DNA of 22,864 nucleotides from a virus. The DNA lies in IMG/VR virus record IMGVR_UViG_3300022887_000006, positions 1 to 22,864 of that record; one strand, given 5' to 3'. Under the pieces are notes generated by a model. It was given only the letters and a program-made list of their open reading frames with translations, ran no database searches and was not told the DNA's origin. Shown here one piece after another: positions 20,266 to 22,864 of the stretch. The translations under genes were made by a program, and so were the position numbers. Within the stretch, counting starts at the first letter, position 1; every line of letters starts with the position of its first letter.

Positions 20266-20556
20266 TTAGAAAGATAAGTCACTTGAGCTTTCTACAGCTA
20301 CAGTCTCCTGCTTAGAAGCAGTCGGCTTAAAGGTGTCTACAGTAAAGTAAATGCCTTTGTCTCCAGATAGCATATTAAGCTTTACTTGGTTGTTACCCTC
20401 AAACTTAGTGTAGTGATCTTGTACTTCCTTAGAACCCATAAAGTCAAAGAACTGCTTTAGGTTTACTACTACTGTTCCTTTTACAAAATCAGGTGCAGTC
20501 TCTCTAGCGTTAAAAAATCTTAATCCTTGTGCGTAAATTGTGCTGGTCTTGCTCAT
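20266..20556 (-). CDS. Putative ssDNA-binding-type protein (96 aa)
   Basis: ATG 20556. It starts MSKTSTIYAQGLRFFNARET, then FVKGTVVVNLKQFFDFM, VKLNMLSGDKGIYFTVDTFKP, and ends in a Ser/Glu stretch with DLSF. Short beta strands and an acidic-hydrophobic C-terminus recall the tail of SSB proteins, which recruits partners; an OB-fold is plausible but unproven. It follows the ERF gene and precedes a terminator, so the two form a recombination pair. Other reading: an unrelated small structural protein. Confidence 0.55.
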   Translation of the reverse strand: MSKTSTIYAQGLRFFNARETAPDFVKGTVVVNLKQFFDFMGSKEVQDHYTKFEGNNQVKLNMLSGDKGIYFTVDTFKPTASKQETVAVESSSDLSF

Positions 20557-20617
20557 AATAAATAAATTAAATGTTAATAGTGATAATTAATAGTGATAGT
20601 GATAATGATAATAATAA

Positions 20618-21103
20618 TTAAAAACGTGTTACTGGTTTAGTTGGTGATGGTAATGTTTGCTTTAGAGAATAAGACTTATCTCCTGCGTTCTCTTGCTTAT
20701 TGTCTCTTGAGTCTGAATCTTTTACATCATCAATTAAGAGTAGTCCGTTAAGCGAATACTTCCGAGCATAGCTGCTAGAAGCTCCAAAAGACTGTGCAAT
20801 ATGCTGTCCTTTAGTGTCAGGGTTAATTCCTGCTTGGGCTGTTGCCTCAACAGAGTTACCCTCTGAGTGTAAGATTGCTCTTGCTTCTACGAAGACAATA
20901 CCTCCTACTTCTTTAATCTGATCCGTAATAGTAAGTCCTAGACTGTACTTAGATAATAATGGTTTAACAGCCTCCAGGATGTCTTCTTGGCTTCTGTAGT
21001 TGTACTTCCCAAATGAGTTGTACTGATTTTTAGGTGCTTTCAGCTCTGTTTGTAGAGCAATTACCTTCTCTTGAAATGTTAATACTTGTTGATTTGTTTC
21101 CAT
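20618..21103 (-). CDS. ERF family single-strand annealing protein
   Basis: 161 aa, ATG 21103. Pattern of ERF/Sak recombinases: KNQYNSFGKYNYRSQEDIL (25-43; the YxY segment with basic residue), VKPLL, GLTIT, FVEARAILHSEGNSVEATAQAG (71-92), and the hallmark FGASSSYARKYSLNGLLLIDD (106-126; G-x(2)-S-Y-x-R-K-Y). It anneals complementary ssDNA in recombination-dependent phage replication. The last 30 residues (Ser/Pro/Thr-rich, ending TKPVTRF) may be a protein-docking tail. Slightly shorter than the usual 180-220 aa. Confidence 0.88.
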   Translation of the reverse strand: METNQQVLTFQEKVIALQTELKAPKNQYNSFGKYNYRSQEDILEAVKPLLSKYSLGLTITDQIKEVGGIVFVEARAILHSEGNSVEATAQAGINPDTKGQHIAQSFGASSSYARKYSLNGLLLIDDVKDSDSRDNKQENAGDKSYSLKQTLPSPTKPVTRF

Positions 21104-21164
21104 AAAATTACTTTGTTTTTGTAAATGTAGTGATTAATATCCATTAATTATAATAATAATATAA

Positions 21165-21446
21165 CTATTTTACTATTATTTTCTTTATCTCAGCATCCCT
21201 TTGATGTTGAGTCTTATCTTGCTTATTGTCTAGGCACTTATTAAATGCCATTCGATACTGTTGTAACTCAAGCTTTGTTTCTTCTAATTCAATCTCCATA
21301 CTATTGACGTAGAATTGAACTTCGTTTAATCGCTTGTAGTACTCATTCATACCTTCTTTATCATAAGCACTTGCTGTGTATAACAAATCAAGTGCCTCTG
21401 CTAATGAAATCCAATTAGCTAGGTATCTACCCCTCTGAAAGTACAT
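21165..21446 (-). CDS. Coiled-coil protein of unknown function (93 aa)
   Basis: ATG 21446 overlaps the end of the preceding 58-aa gene by 20 bases. After MYFQRGRYLANW the whole protein is helical: LAEALDLLYTASAYDKEGM, then NEVQFYVNSMEIELEETKLELQQYRMAF and a basic end. Trp11 and Tyr residues at the N-terminus suggest membrane or protein contact. No family recognised; not a membrane protein. Confidence 0.65.
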   Translation of the reverse strand: MYFQRGRYLANWISLAEALDLLYTASAYDKEGMNEYYKRLNEVQFYVNSMEIELEETKLELQQYRMAFNKCLDNKQDKTQHQRDAEIKKIIVK

Positions 21447-21603
21447 CTGATTGCACTATTCTTTTATAGTCTAAAGGACAGTCCTTATCACATAGCTCAA
21501 ATATGTATGTAGTAAGTTTCTCTGTTTTAGATTCTAACTCCTTTACTCTATTTAACAAAGCTTCTATTCTAGCCTCTTTGTAGTTTAATAAATCGTAACT
21601 CAT
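21427..21603 (-). CDS. Short coiled-coil protein (58 aa)
   Basis: Minus frame ATG 21603 to TAG 21427; the ATG overlaps the previous TGA (ATGA). MSYDLLNYKEARIEALLNRV then KELESKTEKLTTYIFELC and CPLDYKRIVQSD: a single coiled-coil helix with two Cys near its end (C38, C42). Similar small phage coiled-coil proteins are common and unassigned. Confidence 0.65.
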   Translation of the reverse strand: MSYDLLNYKEARIEALLNRVKELESKTEKLTTYIFELCDKDCPLDYKRIVQSDVLSEG

Positions 21604-21746
21604 ATCTTTCCTTTTTTTAGTTTATTCCTAAGTCTTCTTGCTTTCTCGTACTTGTTCTTGTCCTCTTGACACATAGCGTTACGTCTATCTTCAACTTTAA
21701 ACCCAGTAATAGGGTTAATTAATAAGTCCCAAATAGGCCTTGCCAT
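21600..21746 (-). CDS. 48-aa basic protein with NPITGF motif
   Basis: ATG 21746 is two bases after the upstream stop; its TGA overlaps the next ATG (ATGA). It starts MARPIWDLLINPITGFKVED, followed by RRNAMCQEDKNKYEKARRLRNKLKK, strongly basic. It shares NPITG-(Y/F)-x-V and a following Arg-rich stretch with its upstream neighbour, so the two are probably paralogues or parts of one old gene. Function unknown. Confidence 0.65.
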   Translation of the reverse strand: MARPIWDLLINPITGFKVEDRRNAMCQEDKNKYEKARRLRNKLKKGKI

Positions 21747-21748
21747 TT

Positions 21749-21922
21749 TTACTTCATTCTTATGCATATCTCTATTTTCTTAAGGTTTTCTTCACTAATC
21801 TTTATAGAAGCATCAGCAGTATAATATGTAATTGCATTGAAACATCTATGGTGCTTGCTTCTTAGGTCTTTTCTGGAGTAAACAGGATATCCTGTTATTG
21901 GATTGTTTTCTAGTGGTTTCAT
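21749..21922 (-). CDS. 57-aa protein with NPITGY motif
   Basis: ATG 21922 to TAA 21749. It reads MKPLENNPITGYPVYSRKDL, then RSKHHRCFNAITYYTADAS and a Lys-rich end (EENLKKIEICIRMK). NPITGYPV at 7-14 matches NPITGFKV of the next gene. A His-His-x-Cys segment (R-S-K-H-H-R-C) may be a metal ligand set, which is only a guess. Tight packing on both sides supports expression. Confidence 0.6.
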   Translation of the reverse strand: MKPLENNPITGYPVYSRKDLRSKHHRCFNAITYYTADASIKISEENLKKIEICIRMK

Positions 21923-21924
21923 AA

Positions 21925-22134
21925 TTATTTAGTTTTAATTACTTCTATTAATTTTTCCTTTAGAAGTTCTATGTCCTCTTTTCCAAACCAACTGATAAAC
22001 TCATATATTGTAATATCTAAAGTAATTGCCTCTAGCTTATACGCATCGTTATATGCTTCTAATTCAATTGTTAAATTCCCACCTTGTCTTCCTACTAAGG
22101 TGATCTCTTTTACATCGTAGTATCTACTTTTCAT
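21925..22134 (-). CDS. 69-aa protein, unknown function; start corrected to 22134
   Basis: ATG 22134 is chosen over ATG 22161 because the leader TTAAAACAAACATTATGAAA is identical to that of the gene starting at 22303, and because the upstream stop (22145) lies inside this leader. The protein reads MKSRYYDVKEITLVGRQGGN, then LTIELEAYNDAYKLEAITLDITI and a C-terminal helix (EDIELLKEKLIEVIKTK): a beta sandwich-like part plus helix. No family recognised. Confidence 0.65.
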   Translation of the reverse strand: MKSRYYDVKEITLVGRQGGNLTIELEAYNDAYKLEAITLDITIYEFISWFGKEDIELLKEKLIEVIKTK

Positions 22135-22144
22135 AATGTTTGTT

Positions 22145-22303
22145 TTAAGTATTGTTTTCATTTTCTCTGTTTTTTAAGTGTTGTTGATTCATTTCTATTC
22201 CAATACACAAACCATCTATAAATGTTTTAGCTTCTTTTAAAGTAAAACCATCAGGAAAATAGTTGTCTATTAAGGCTTGTTGAGTTTCTTTAGTTAGTTT
22301 CAT
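22145..22303 (-). CDS. 52-aa protein of unknown function
   Basis: ATG 22303 to TAA 22145. It reads MKLTKETQQALIDNYFPDGF, TLKEAKTFIDGLCIGIEMNQ and a polar Asn/Glu tail; two helices are likely. It is the first gene behind the promoter at 22332-22362 and shares an identical 20-base leader with the next gene. No family recognised. Confidence 0.65.
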   Translation of the reverse strand: MKLTKETQQALIDNYFPDGFTLKEAKTFIDGLCIGIEMNQQHLKNRENENNT

Positions 22304-22317
22304 AATGTTTGTTTTAA
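22298..22317 (-). promoter_or_regulatory. Duplicated 20-base translation leader (copy 1; copy 2 at 22129-22148)
   Basis: TTAAAACAAACATTATGAAA occurs here and again at 22129-22148, each containing the start codon. No Shine-Dalgarno is present; an A-rich leader is normal for Bacteroidetes. The identity decides the start of the 69-aa gene. Confidence 0.7.
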
Positions 22318-22331
22318 TTGTTATTAATAAT

Positions 22332-22362
22332 CAAATATACAAACCTTTTTTAGACTGCTAAA
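22332..22362 (-). promoter_or_regulatory. Bacteroidetes-type promoter of the small early-type genes
   Basis: Minus strand TTTA (22362-22359), 19 bases, TATATTTG (22339-22332); the -7 element is exact and the -33 has one mismatch to TTTG. The 52-aa gene starts 29 bases downstream. Confidence 0.6.
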
Positions 22363-22404
22363 TTAATTAACAAAACTTTAACATTTGTTAATGTGCTATA
22401 AACA

Positions 22405-22472
22405 ATACCTTATCGGGTATAATATACGTTAATTTGCCGTAATTTGCTGTAAATCATACCTTCTCGGGTATA
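22405..22472. repeat. Two copies of ATACCTT(A/C)TCGGGTATA, operator-like
   Basis: 17-bp copies at 22405-22421 and 22456-22472, 51 bp apart, differing in one base. Each is an imperfect inverted repeat (TACC/GGTA around the centre). Two TAATTTGC(C/T)GTAA direct repeats lie between them. The sites lie 43-110 bp upstream of the minus-strand promoter at 22332-22362. Confidence 0.7.
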
Positions 22473-22506
22473 TATAACTTTTAATATAATAAGTTTATTA
22501 AATAGC

Positions 22507-22526
22507 AAAACCCCTCAGAAGAGGGG
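22507..22526 (-). terminator. Probable terminator of the right-edge gene
   Basis: CCCCTC (22511-22516), loop AGAA, GAGGGG (22521-22526). On the minus strand it is followed by only four T then GC, so it is moderately strong. It lies 66 bases after the stop of the edge gene. Confidence 0.6.
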
Positions 22527-22591
22527 CTTGCCAGAACAATAACAAAAATAACAATAGTAAAATAAAACAAAATAAAGGAAACTCAATATCT

Positions 22592-22864
22592 TTACCACAA
22601 ATATAAGTGCGGCTCTTTTAAACTGTCTGTATCAAAGTAAACAGTATCTCTGCTTACTGCGATTCTCTTTATATCAAAAAGAATTAAATGCTTTACAAAA
22701 TCATATCTCTTCTTAGAATTTAGAACCCTAACTCTGATTGCCTTACCGACTCTATGGGAGTCTTGTGATGGTAAGCTAATCTTATCTGCATATACCTTAC
22801 TTGTATATCCAAGTGTAATGTCTAAATTCCTTTTTATCTTATTGACTATCTGATCCAAAATTAA
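22592..22864 (-). CDS. Protein of unknown function, probably 5'-truncated by the window edge
   Basis: The minus frame is open from the right edge to TAA 22592 (at least 90 residues). The only start inside is TTG 22858, so the true start is likely outside the window. The sequence has a basic helix (DQIVNKIKRNLDITLGYTSK), SHRVGKAIRVRVLNSKKRYDF and KHLILFDIKRIAVSRDTVYFD, a compact alpha/beta domain rich in Arg/Lys. Not recognised. Confidence 0.6.
   Translation of the reverse strand, partial: LILDQIVNKIKRNLDITLGYTSKVYADKISLPSQDSHRVGKAIRVRVLNSKKRYDFVKHLILFDIKRIAVSRDTVYFDTDSLKEPHLYLW

Noticed and set aside
22592-22620. Minus-strand promoter TATATTTG near 22598-22605
   Set aside because: It lies within the end of a coding region and has no TTTG at 19-21 bp; the next gene is about 290 bases away.

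Overview
The window is a piece of an AT-rich double-stranded DNA tailed-phage (or prophage) genome whose host is most likely a Bacteroidetes/Flavobacteria-type bacterium. The phage call rests on a large terminase with all catalytic motifs, a tail module with a frameshifted tail-assembly-chaperone-like gene, and a tightly packed DNA-metabolism cluster (ERF annealing protein, RecA-fold ATPase, RusA resolvase, FEN-like 5'-3' exonuclease, C5 methyltransferase). The host guess rests on three promoters of the TTTG-N19/20-TATATTTG kind and on A-rich leaders without Shine-Dalgarno sequences. No integrase, portal or capsid gene is visible, so lifestyle cannot be decided here.

Layout. Nearly everything is on the minus strand and reads right to left. 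From about 22.86 kb to 20.27 kb there are small early-type genes (several under 60 aa), then an ERF recombinase and a small possible ssDNA-binding protein, closed by a terminator at 20224-20253. From 20.09 kb to 10.57 kb runs a long, mostly overlapping gene string: ATPase, RusA, sigma-like factor, Cys-motif protein, PD-(D/E)XK-like protein, ribbon-helix-helix protein, coiled-coil protein, 40-aa membrane protein, DUF5664/nucleotide-diphosphohydrolase-like protein, exonuclease, methyltransferase, SLT lysozyme, orphan DnaA-domain-IV protein, putative small terminase and large terminase. From 6.89 kb to the left edge is the tail module, ending in a >1045-aa structural protein that runs off the window.

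Between terminase and tail module (6.9-10.57 kb) lies an accessory region unlike the rest. It holds a plus-strand GIY-YIG nuclease, a plus-strand 69-aa gene, and a compact minus-strand operon with its own promoter, operator-like palindrome and terminator: a 65-aa protein, a Gp88-family protein, a 31-aa zinc-ribbon-like peptide, and 58-aa and 68-aa proteins. The non-coding parts are full of short tandem repeats with periods of 24-33 bp. The most striking is a five-copy array of a 16-bp element (TACTATGTTTAAGAGT) at 31/33-bp spacing, next to a three-copy 27-bp-period array, in the divergent control region 9849-10254. Relatives of the 16-bp element recur at 8165-8213 and 10540-10569.

Best leads: (1) a T-TTT-TTT slippery site in the chaperone-like gene giving a 265-aa -1 fusion whose second frame has no start of its own; (2) the repeat arrays flanking the Gp88 operon; (3) the Gp88 operon itself with its hidden mini-genes; (4) an orphan DnaA-box-binding domain with altered recognition residues. 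All functions are inferred by reading; no database search was run.
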